This document shows, piece by piece, positions 9,511 through 18,258 of a stretch of 64,000 bases of DNA. Position numbers and translations under genes: made by a program. The notes under the pieces are model-generated. The model searched no databases and was not told the DNA's origin. It saw only the letters and a program-made list of their open reading frames with translations. Origin of the DNA: Phaeotremella fagi. Lineage: Eukaryota; Basidiomycota; Tremellomycetes; Tremellales; Phaeotremellaceae. Each line of letters opens with the position of its first letter. Positions within the stretch are counted from its first letter, which is position 1. The DNA is taken from assembly GCA_001599715.1 (NCBI GenBank), contig BCHU01000002.1, positions 124,001 through 188,000 of the forward strand. The letters are read 5' to 3'.

Positions 9511-9924
9511 CTAACCATGTATTGAAAGTCTACCCAAAAACGAACTCAACCTTTTATGATCTTTTGAGGAACTTCCATCACCTTGTACCTCACTCTCTCC
9601 TCTTCGTAACATATCATTCCACTTGATCAAGTCTTTCGTGTCCTCCCCCCAACTCTCCCTCCAATTTGGGTCTTCAGCATCAATAACACTATAGAACCGT
9701 AATGAATCGTGACTTATTATCTTCCTACCCCAAACTTTTTGTTCAATTGTCTCCAAATTCATTTGGAGTTTCTGTGAGATTGTTCTGGATAAGAGAGATT
9801 TTTGTCGTTGTAATAAATAGTTGTACAATTTGTCGAATTCATTCATTGCTTCGGCTTGAGTGTTGATAGTGGTAGGGATAGCGATTGTAGACGACTCTGT
9901 AAACTTGACTGTCTCAGTATCCAT
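9511..9924 (-). CDS. Array protein D, 137 aa or longer, unknown function
   Basis: No known family. Open frame from ATG 9924 (MDTETVKFTESSTIAIPTTI) to TAG 9511. A helix EAMNEFDKLYNYLLQRQKSL is followed by a region with ETIEQKVWGRKIISHDSLRF and the tryptophan helix DTKDLIKWNDMLRRGESEV, which corresponds in place and pattern to LIAWRKGVL of array protein A. The last 30 residues (SSSKDHKRLSSFLGRLSIHG) are basic. If the donor candidate near 9590 is used, the tail would be replaced by the downstream frame ending at 9195. It is more diverged than A-C, and grouping with them rests on position, size and the W-helix. Confidence 0.6.
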   Translation of the reverse strand: MDTETVKFTESSTIAIPTTINTQAEAMNEFDKLYNYLLQRQKSLLSRTISQKLQMNLETIEQKVWGRKIISHDSLRFYSVIDAEDPNWRESWGEDTKDLIKWNDMLRRGESEVQGDGSSSKDHKRLSSFLGRLSIHG

Positions 9925-10378
9925 TTTGATGATAGTATGAAGTAGATTTCAAGCAAAATATTTATTAGGGGAGGAATACAGAATGTTCGACAGCATAAGT
10001 CTGTAATTCGTTTGTATTCCCGAGTCAACGGGTCATGTCAAAGGTGCAGACAGTAAATCCATATTTGATCAGAAAGTAGACGTTTCAAGCAAAACTCCGC
10101 TTCATCCTTTAAGAAAGGACATTTTCGGGCAGACAATGCTGTCATGAAAGCACCGCTGAGTGTAGCAGTCAACCCCTTTTGGATGGTAATCGAGAGTCGA
10201 TACACAGAACATCTGCTCACTGGGTATGCTTACCATTTGTAACTTCCTCATCAATTGGAGATGAGGTCAAAGGTATAACCTATATACTGTATCAAGCTCC
10301 ATATAAATCAAAGTCAAATCGAACCATTCAGCGAGGTCACATTTGACAAACTGTTAATCACATACTGTAGAGCTACAA
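9925..10378. other. Intergenic, 454 bp
   Basis: Between array genes D and E. It contains promoter sequence for D and the 3' flank of E. A minus-strand frame around 10038-10220 is open but has no coding character I trust. No copy of the conserved array element is present here. Confidence 0.45.
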
Positions 10379-10741
10379 CTACGCGTCTCCTTCAAAAGAC
10401 TGCAGAGCCCTCTCATAATCACCAATCTGCCCTCGGAGCTGGATCAACAACTCCTTAGTCGTTTCATAATCTTGAACCCAATCATCTTTTTCAAATTTCC
10501 TAGAGCCAAAACGGTAAACAGAAGCCTCACAGCAAATGAACTGACATAGAATACTCTTTTTCTGCTGATCCAACTCCTCGTCCACCTCAGTGGCGGAGGA
10601 CAGTATGGAATTTCGCCACTTTATCAAAGCTTTTGACATGGTTTCGATTGATGATTTGGCATCGGTGTCCTTATCAACCTGGGTTGGAAAGTTGGAGATA
10701 ATATTTGGATAGTCATCTGGTTCGGTTGCTGATTGAGACAT
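10379..10741 (-). CDS. Array protein E, 120 aa, unknown function
   Basis: One exon from ATG 10741 (MSQSATEPDDYPNIISNFPT) to TAG 10379. The start DYPNIISNFPTQV aligns with DYRDVITAFPTEF of array protein A and DVINTFPIKA of protein B, and the next helix carries ALIKWRNSILSSATEV, the same WR pattern as IAWRKGVL. The end reads ELLIQLRGQIGDYERALQSF, close to VLDYEKDLRK in protein B. It is shorter because the middle of A/B is missing. Two cysteine pairs (CQFICCEAS) occur near residue 68. Soluble and helical; no known domain. Confidence 0.65.
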   Translation of the reverse strand: MSQSATEPDDYPNIISNFPTQVDKDTDAKSSIETMSKALIKWRNSILSSATEVDEELDQQKKSILCQFICCEASVYRFGSRKFEKDDWVQDYETTKELLIQLRGQIGDYERALQSFEGDA

Positions 10742-11034
10742 GATCAGGGGATTTAATGCAAATAAGGAGATGTTCTCAAAGAAATGGGTATTTTTTCAAA
10801 AAGCAAGACTTGTCGTTGCTCGGAGGAAGGCCACTGTATATGAAAACTGTTCGAGAGATTCATTTAAGTGGGCTTTCGGGGTTTGAAAGAAAATACCCAC
10901 CTAAAAGACTTCCCACGGTGCAAAAGGTTGCTCAGTGCAACTGAGAGCTATCGTCGCGGAGCAAATGCAATCATGCAAGCATTGTAAACCATACGACTTG
11001 CACATAGTGTATGGTACTGTATCTATCGGAACAT

Positions 11035-11436
11035 CTACCAAGTCGTCGTATATTGTAAATCAGACTCCTTACGACCACTCTCATCCCCATGAATATCCTC
11101 CAAAGCATTAGAATATATAGTACAAAGATTTTTCCAAGAGACTAGACTGTCTGTACAGGCTTTATAACCTCGCTTACGAGATTCAGGATCTGTATCAGCG
11201 CAAAACTTCTCAACGAAACCTGGAACGTTTTCACGAAGTATTGGTAATTGTTTGTCGATATCGATGATGTTTTGTTGAGATACCCAGGAGAGGTCTTCGA
11301 TGTCTGTGGTTGATGACTTGTTCTGTACTTCAACATCTAGCTTTTGCATTTCCTCGAGCATGCTTTTGATCTGTTGAGTGGCACCATCGGGGCATTCGGT
11401 TGGTGGGATTGAATCATTTTCGGTTGGTGTTGTCAT
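11035..11436 (-). CDS. Array protein F, 133 aa, unknown function
   Basis: One exon to TAG 11035. The frame is open to 11466, but the likely ATG is 11436 (MTTPTENDSIPPTECPDGAT), since the upstream extension is a hydrophobic stub without context. The helix QQIKSMLEEMQKLDVEVQN and the late tryptophan helix CTDSLVSWKNLCTIYSNALE parallel the SQLQ helix and LIAWRKGVL helix of array protein A. Overall acidic and soluble. Weakest paralog, placed in the array by position, size, lack of introns and the SLVSWK motif. It is the last small gene before the epoxide hydrolase. Confidence 0.6.
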   Translation of the reverse strand: MTTPTENDSIPPTECPDGATQQIKSMLEEMQKLDVEVQNKSSTTDIEDLSWVSQQNIIDIDKQLPILRENVPGFVEKFCADTDPESRKRGYKACTDSLVSWKNLCTIYSNALEDIHGDESGRKESDLQYTTTW

Positions 11437-11760
11437 ATTGAAGAAAAAGACGAGTTGGACTTGCAAAGGACGTAGTAGTTAGCAAAGAACTTTGGGGAGA
11501 AGCTGTCAAAAAGAGTGTTATATGGTGGTTTGTCTTCTTTTATTCAAGAAGGCCACTAATGTATCTCCTTTGATAAGCCAGCAGATTAAATTCTGTCTGA
11601 CTGAAGACTGTTTATCCCACTGCAACACGTCACTGATATATGCTATGCACATGTATCGACTCTCAATGTACATTACATGAGCAGAAACTAAATTCACATC
11701 TTCACATTTATATGATACAAAAACTAATTTATAAACAGTTGATTCCACACCATCCAGATA
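11437..11760. other. Intergenic, 324 bp
   Basis: AT-rich spacer between array gene F and the epoxide hydrolase on the same strand. Nothing further seen. Confidence 0.45.
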
Positions 11761-13213
11761 TTAAAGGATTTTCCCTTTCCTAACGAAATCCACAAATTCA
11801 TCAATATCCTCCCAAAAGTCCTCAGCAACCTCCAAAGCAGCAAAATGTCCACCTTTATCATGTCGTTTTGACCAAATGAGATTACAATGGTTCTTAGCCC
11901 ATTGTATCGGAGCAATCGCCAAATCAAAGGGGAAACTACTGTATCCAGTCGGTTTCTCTATGTAACCTCTAGCACGGATCAAGTCTTTGTATCCCTTGGA
12001 TTTTTTCCCGTGAGTCGTTCGATAATGATATATTGAGGTTGGGTAGGTGTTTGTTAGATAGTATAGGGTGATGTTGGACAAGATCAGGTCTAGGGATGGT
12101 GTCGTTGATGGGTCTGACCAGATTAACATTTTTTCACCGATCCTAAATAACGTCAGACTATGGTACATTCCTTAAAATCAGAACTAACCAAGCGAGTAAT
12201 GCTAATGGACTACTGTTGACGACCAGACCGATGGTAGAGGTCTTCGTGGCATGTTCCAAGAGATAAGCGAATTCGTACTGATCAAAGAACCGAACTCTCT
12301 CTAAACCTCGTCGATCGAGATCGTCAAGTGTTGAATCATCCAATTCTTCAGGTGGTGGAGTGACAAGCATGTTCAAGTGAACAGCTAGAGTCAAATATTT
12401 CAGCGTCGGTTAACTTTGAGGGTACTGAACAACTCACCCTTACAACTGTCATGATTCTGACCTAACAATCGACTGACATAGGCACCGACATCACCACCCT
12501 GTGCAATATATCCATCAGAATAACCCAAAGATTTCATGAGTTGATCAAAAAGAGCTGCGTTGTCAGCATCATCGAATGGACGATCTAAAGGTGGTGGACT
12601 AGAAAATCCAAATCCAATCAAAGAAGGGACGATGACGTTGACTGGTAAAGTGTCTTCGGTGTAAGTTTTAGTCAAATGTTGGAAAAGGGGAATGAATTCT
12701 ATGAAACTTCCTATAGATTTCATGTGAATTAGGTTTATACCCACAACTAGTAGAGGTGAGAACCTACCTGGCCAACCGTGCGTCATGATTATGGGAATTG
12801 CATCCTGTCTTTTCGAGAATAAAGCCATGAAATGAACATCGAAATCTTGGTTCAAATGTTGTAAAGTTGCTTTATAGTTCGGGAAAGAATTAATGAGTTT
12901 TTCAGTGTCACGCCTAGAAATCCATCGAATTACTAAACATCGCTTTGACATGCGGTCTCGCTTACCACTCAAAATCATCTTTCCAAACTTTTAACGCGTT
13001 TTGAATCCATCCAATACCAACACCCAACTGTTCACCACCTTCCCGTTCAGTTTCTAGATTTTCAAAAGTCTCTCGCGGAGGTGGTGTAGCTTTTAATATA
13101 GTTTTCAAATCATCTAGTTGAGACTGTGGAAATGAGACAGTGAATGGTTTGATGGTGGCGCTGCCATTTATTTTTGGTAATGTACCGAAAGACTTTGAGA
13201 TTGATTCTGTCAT
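11761..13213 (-). CDS. Epoxide hydrolase (alpha/beta hydrolase fold)
   Basis: Microsomal-type epoxide hydrolase: opens epoxides to diols, used in detoxification or catabolism of aromatic and terpene epoxides. The N-terminal EHN domain is present with ATIKPFTVSFPQSQLDDLK and the WKDDFEW...RRDTEKLINSFPNYK block. The oxyanion segment is MTHGWPGSFIEF, the nucleophile aspartate lies in AQGGDVGAYVSRLL, and the catalytic histidine in DKGGHFAALEVAED. The cap region between contains the YYLTNTYPTSIYHY stretch. Four or five short introns. Start ATG 13213 (MTESISKSFGTLPK), stop TAA 11761. No N-terminal membrane anchor, so it is probably soluble. The upstream gene on the same strand is a Dal5-type permease; a shared substrate is possible but unproven. 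Confidence 0.92.
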
Positions 13214-13647
13214 GATTGAGAACGTTGGAATAAATGATTCAAATCAGATGTGACAAGAGTGTATATTTATATGTCTAAATTCAAGGTTGATTTGTAAGAT
13301 CAACAAATGTTGATCCAGTCAACTTGGACCTAGTGACGAAATGTGGAGTTTTAGCTTGGCGGGATTGTGGGGCATTCCGTAAGCCCGGCAGCGTACAAGT
13401 GTCATCTGAATGGCGCAATCTGATAATGGCGCAATTTTCGAGTACAGCACTAATCGATGCATAGATTTTTCACGAGCTCAATTTGACTGCAGAACGGTAC
13501 ATAGTGACACTTCTTCATTTTAATTCATACACCCCAACTTATCACGAATGCCTGAGAAAAGAAACAAATCACAAAACGTAGATGAAAGTAGGGTTCCTTG
13601 TGTCGTTGTCAGTAAACGATCACCAAAGGATAAATGAAACTAAGAAC
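13214..13647. other. Intergenic, 434 bp
   Basis: Promoter of the epoxide hydrolase and 3' flank of the transporter. Repeated TGGCGCAAT near 13410-13436 (two copies) is the only visible pattern. Confidence 0.45.
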
Positions 13648-15659
13648 TCACTTCTTGTCTGTGATATCATCGAAAGAGTTCTTGAAGAGAACGTGTTCGT
13701 CGGAACCCTCAGCAGCCATTCTAGCGGTAAGGTTTCTTCTGTATTCATCGGCTTCCTCTGGAGTCATGATGGACATATCCTCAAGTTTAGCTGGTAAACC
13801 AAGAGCGACACGTTTCTTTTCTTGTTGTCTGTTTAGATATCCGAGGTAGAGACGCATGGCGACGATCAATAGAACCAAAGTTGACCAACAGGCGATATCG
13901 ACGTAAAGACCGGTGTGATAGTAAGGTGCTTCTGAAGTTAGGTACACTTGAGGGCCCACAATGTTTCCAGTACATTGGAAACAGAACATGAAGGCGAATG
14001 TGACAACACGTTTGGTGGTACCACCTGCATTGGTGTTGGCCCAAGTGTAAAGAAGGGGTTCTGAAAGGTAGAATCAGTATTTGATCTTTGTGGCGGTTGA
14101 AATTTAACTCACGGATACCACCGTAAACCCAGATGACGTAGTAACAAGCGATCAACTTTCCAGGTTCTTGGGGAATTTGGGTAAGGGCAGCAGCACCGGC
14201 GATTGGGAAAAGAACAATGATACTAGAGACGAGAATCAGTATTAAAATCTAGAAGGTAATGAGGTGAAGAACATACAGGATGACCAACCAACGTGTCTTG
14301 AATTTGTTGGTGAAGTAGATACCGATTAGAAGAGTGATGATACCAATGGCACCGGTTGGCATTTGCATAAGAATGGTGGTGAATGTATCGAAACCGAAAC
14401 CTTTGGTGATCAAACCACCGAAAGCACCGATACCACCTGAAGGACAAGCGGTACAGAAGTACATGGCAGCCCACATGTAGGATTTTGGATCTTGGAAAAC
14501 TTCAAGAACTTGATCCCATTTAACTTTGCTAGTCTAAAAGAGTGTAAGGAGTCAATTCTGGGAATTTCAAATGAAAGATTTTAGACTAACCTTCATACCG
14601 GTGTTGTTTTCTCTAAGACGTTCAATGGCAATGACACGATCGTTACCGTTGTTCAAGAATTTAGCTTTGGTGGGGGAGTTTGGAAGAGACCACCAGAGAT
14701 AAGGAACGACACCGAGTGAGATACATCCCATAAAAAGGAAGATAGCTTGGTAAGGTTGAATGTTACCTGAAGCGTGACCGACAGCGTATGAAAGTAATGG
14801 ACCGATGAAGACGGCTCCAGAGTTGGAAACTTGGACGGCGATGGTACGGAAAGATTGTTCACGTCTAGTCCACCACATTTGAGCTTCATTGTTGGATCAG
14901 TAAATTTGATTCTAATGTTTTCAGCTATACTACTCACTGATCATGATGAAACTTGGTAAAATGGTGGCTTCGAAACAACCAAGTAAAGCACGACAGATGA
15001 TCAAACCGGTGAAATTTTTAGCGGCAGCTAAAGAAATTTTTGCCACGTCAGTTTTCGTTTTAAACAGATAAAGCTGGTTACTTACCGGTACAAGCGGTTA
15101 CGACTGACCAACCGACAAGATTGAACAAGACCCAGTATTTAACTGGGAAAACGATAAGGGCGTATGATGAGAGAGGTTGGAAAACGAGTTCGGTAACGTA
15201 GACGATGGAAGTGAGCCACTGAAGAAACCGTTAGCTTTTGGACCATTGGCAGTGAGGAAAAGTCGAGACTTACAGCATATTGAGTTCCAACGAGATTGGT
15301 CTCGGTTTGTAAGTTGAACACAGCTAGGATGCGTAAGTGAGATGTCGAAGGGAATATGATAACAAGGGAAGGGGGAACTTACCAGCATAAGAAAGAGTCG
15401 ATTTATCAAGTTGTTGAATGAGATAAACCAAGCACATTGGGATACAAACGAAGAGATCGATTTTTCGTAAAACCCGTTTGTTGTCAGCGACAGTGAATTC
15501 GACACTACCGCCTGCTTCGTCTAGAATACGTTGAGCCTCATCTTGATAAACGTTGACACCTTTACGACCCTTTTCGAGCGTAACGTCATCTTGTTCTTGT
15601 TGAGGTGTAATGTCCTCTTGATGGACATGGATATCTTTCTCGGTTTCGACTGTAGCCAT
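13648..15659 (-). CDS. MFS transporter, Dal5/allantoate permease family
   Basis: Plasma-membrane anion:cation symporter of the major facilitator superfamily; relatives import allantoate, pantothenate, nicotinate or peptides, so the substrate here is open. Long cytosolic N-terminus (MATVETEKDIHVHQEDI...), then TM1 with CIPMCLVYLIQQLDKSTLSY and the family motif NLQTETNLVGTQYA. Further spans include LIICRALLGCFEATILPSFI, YQAIFLFMGCISLGVVPYLW, TGAIGIITLLIGIYFTNKFK and FAFMFCFQCTGNIVGPQVY, about 12 in all. The C-terminal cytosolic tail MTPEEADEYRRNLTARMAAEG is typical of the group. Around nine introns. Start ATG 15659; stop TGA at 13648, although GTGAGT overlaps this stop, so a short extra 3' exon cannot be excluded. 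Confidence 0.9.
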
Positions 15660-16625
15660 TATTGCTCTACGAAATTGTTTATCAGAAAGAAGGTGAAGAC
15701 GTCAATTCTCCCAAAGATTGTGGGACGTATTTATAACCTTGAATCGGGAGGTATGTTGAACAATGCGACTCCCCCGCTGACCCTATATTTACCCTACCCC
15801 CGGCCCGTGGGCAGTTCTAAAAATAAGTTACATTTCTCTTGGGGCCGCTTGGGGATTCTCCTTTCCTCCCCCATACTTCTCTACAATTTAGGATCCAAAT
15901 GTTTCGCCATCGAGCGGTCCGAACACTTAGTGCTATTTTTAATCCACTTTAACCTTCTTCGTCATACGTACACTTGGAGTTTCTGCCTCTCATCGTCGCA
16001 TGAATCGGAACTGTATTCGCGTCTCCACAATGTTGTTTTCTCATGCGTCGCTGTGTGTTTCTGCCAGTTGAAAGGAGGACCTCTACATCCCCCACTGAAA
16101 GGGGGGGGGCTTTCCGAAAAAAGAGATGGGGTAATTTACTGCTGCGAGCTCGCAGTTCATTCTCGCTTTTGCCCAGCTTTCAAATGGATCAATGAAGTTG
16201 CGAATCAAAGGTATCCGGCGCCGGTTCATCATAAGCTAACTCAAAGAAACGTTTCACTAATTTCTGCGACTGATTGCGGCCCCTAATTAACGAAGCGCCT
16301 GTTGATCAAGTTAAAGCTGTTGTACTAGTTTCGAGGCGAGATCGTGGAATCCCATCTTTTATCAAATACTGTTCAGTCTGGAATACAGTCCTTTTGCTTT
16401 CTTTCAGCCGTTAACTTACCGCAAAAAGGTAGAGCATTGTACATCGTGGGATCACTGCTTGTATTCAGGTCTGTCTACTTGACTAAATCCCCTTATTATA
16501 AAAACTTATCAGATAATCGGGCTCACAAGAATCCTGTTTCATAACGCTACAATTTGATCTTAAAACAACCACTTTCAATTCGTCCTCCACCTTTCACCCA
16601 ACTACAAATCATTGACTACGGTGAT
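15660..16625. other. Intergenic, 966 bp
   Basis: Promoter of the Dal5-type transporter and 3' flank of the hydrophilin-like gene. It holds a run of nine G at 16101-16109 and C-rich patches, but no gene with coding character. The plus-strand frame 15531-16286 runs antisense into the transporter and was not accepted. Confidence 0.5.
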
Positions 16626-17636
16626 TTACAAAATTTCCTTGAGTTTTGAAATGAAACCAGTTTTTGGTTTATCAGCCTCACCGTCGTAAGTGTTATCAGT
16701 AGTGTTTGTGCCAGTGCTGCTTGAATCACGACCGACGTTGGTGGCATTAGCTGAACCTTCACGACCTGTTAGAGCCGTTTTGGCAGTAGCGTTACTATCA
16801 CTCCAAGCGCCACCTGAAGTACCTCTTGTTGGGTCGTAAAATTCTTTATCGTTCGTACCGATCTGAATCGAGAGTGTCAGTTCATGATCCAAGCGAAAAT
16901 AGACGACTTACAGCTGATTGACCAGCTCCTGGTTGAACAGCGGCTGCACCGGAGACTGCACCGTCTTTGCGTTCACCCGTAAGGTTATCGTGGTCGGTTG
17001 GGTAACTTGATCTGGATCCGTACCTGGATAAGTATCAGTTTTCTGCGCGATATGAAGAGAGAACATAACATACGAATCACCAGTCACACCTGATCGATCA
17101 TCGAATCTGTCAGTACCGGCTGCACCTGAAGTTGCTGGTCCACCAGCACCTGTACGTTCGTAGTTTCCGATGTTTTGATCCAATCCACCGGTTCTGTCAG
17201 AATAACCAGATTGAGTGGTTGGGTTTGCACCGTAACTATCACCGATCTATGAATTATTAGTATATACGAAATCACTGAAGATACATGTTACTTACTGGTG
17301 CACCACCAACACCTTGACCTTGATGATGAGAATGCTCTTGACGTTCATGATGATGTTGGTGATGTGAATGACCATGGTGTTCACCACCTGTGACACCGAT
17401 GTTACCTTGAGTATCACCGACTTGTCCATATCGACCAGTAGTTGGTTGATCTACACCACTACCCGTACCGATCCCTGTACCAGCTCCGGTTCCAGGTTGT
17501 GTGTTGTCGCCATAAGGTGTTTCGAATGGTTCACGACCTGTAGTGTTGAGACCACCACTGCGGTGTATGTTAGTGATGGTTATGCAAATGGAAGAGTGGT
17601 AACATACCTGTTGTATGTGTTATTAGCTTCGACCAT
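16626..17636 (-). CDS. Glycine-rich hydrophilin-like protein
   Basis: Very hydrophilic, Gly/Thr/Asp/His-rich protein with no fold recognised; composition suggests a stress hydrophilin (desiccation or osmotic protectant), an inference. Start ATG 17636 gives MVEANNTYN, then an intron. The body contains GREPFETPYGDNTQPGTGAG, a His-rich block HHGHSHHQHHHERQEHSHH that may bind metal, and GGLDQNIGNYERTGAGGPAT. The exon join around 17030 that keeps sense is TGATTC|GTACGG, giving DSYGSRSSYPTDHDNLTGE rather than the read-through frame. The end IGTNDKEFYDPTRGTSGG...KPKTGFISKLKEIL closes with a short amphipathic helix. The promoter has a TATA box and several bZIP-type sites, in keeping with inducible expression. 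Confidence 0.7.
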
Positions 17637-17717
17637 TTTATTGTTACTGTTGATTTATCTGAGTTGTGTTGATAGTTGTAAGTGTTGGAGAGGTGTTGCC
17701 ATCGCCATCCTCTACTT

Positions 17718-17725
17718 TATATATA
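17718..17725 (-). promoter_or_regulatory. TATA box of hydrophilin-like gene
   Basis: TATATATA about 85 bp upstream of the ATG at 17636, a normal position for an inducible fungal promoter. Confidence 0.6.
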
Positions 17726-17747
17726 GAACGTTTGTTATATTGCACCA

Positions 17748-17973
17748 TGACGCAAAAGCCGTAGTCATCTGCCATTGTCTGGTGCGCTTCTTTGACGAAT
17801 CGCACGTCATTAGAAGTAGAGGGTTAAGTTTTTCCATTCCTAAGTATCTTGAAGATCGTCATGCCCATGTCATATGTCATCCTTGACGTCAGAAATAGCC
17901 ACTTCCTGGAGCACCAATTTTTGTTCAACTGGAATCATTTACGTAATACAAAATCCTTCTCAATGACGTGTCA
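17748..17973. promoter_or_regulatory. Cluster of CRE/bZIP-type sites
   Basis: Between the divergent hydrophilin-like gene and EF3: TGACGC at 17748, CACGTCA at 17803, the perfect CRE palindrome TGACGTCA at 17884-17891, the palindrome TTACGTAA at 17939-17946 and TGACGTGTCA at 17964-17973. These are known binding sequences of ATF/CREB and Yap-type bZIP factors. Which gene they serve is inferred from the stress-like product on the minus strand. Confidence 0.55.
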
Positions 17974-18258
17974 TTTATCTGTTATCGGTGCGCGCGTTTG
18001 ATAAGAAAATTATCGTTACCCTGAGGGCTGAGATTTAAATTTCAGAGCCTATTAAATTACTGTCTTTTCATCTCTTTTTTAGTCATCTCCTTTCTTTTTC
18101 TCTTAATCACCACTCTTCCCCCTTCTCTCTCACTCTCAACTTAGCTCTAAGCCTCCCTCTAGGCAGTAGGCATTAAATAAAAAACATCCCATACCGATTC
18201 ACCTCTATCCACCAACTTCAAAAAACCCACTCTCACTCACACGTTCTCTTGCCATCAC

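Noticed and set aside
10038..10220. Minus frame of 60 codons between array genes D and E
   Set aside because: A competing frame on the same strand is equally open; neither resembles the array proteins.
15531..16286. Plus-strand open frame of 251 codons
   Set aside because: It begins antisense to the Dal5-type transporter exon and continues into its promoter; composition is not protein-like and no motif is seen.
17368..17886. Plus-strand 172-codon frame antisense to the hydrophilin-like gene
   Set aside because: Cysteine- and threonine-rich translation produced by the repetitive codons of the real gene on the other strand.
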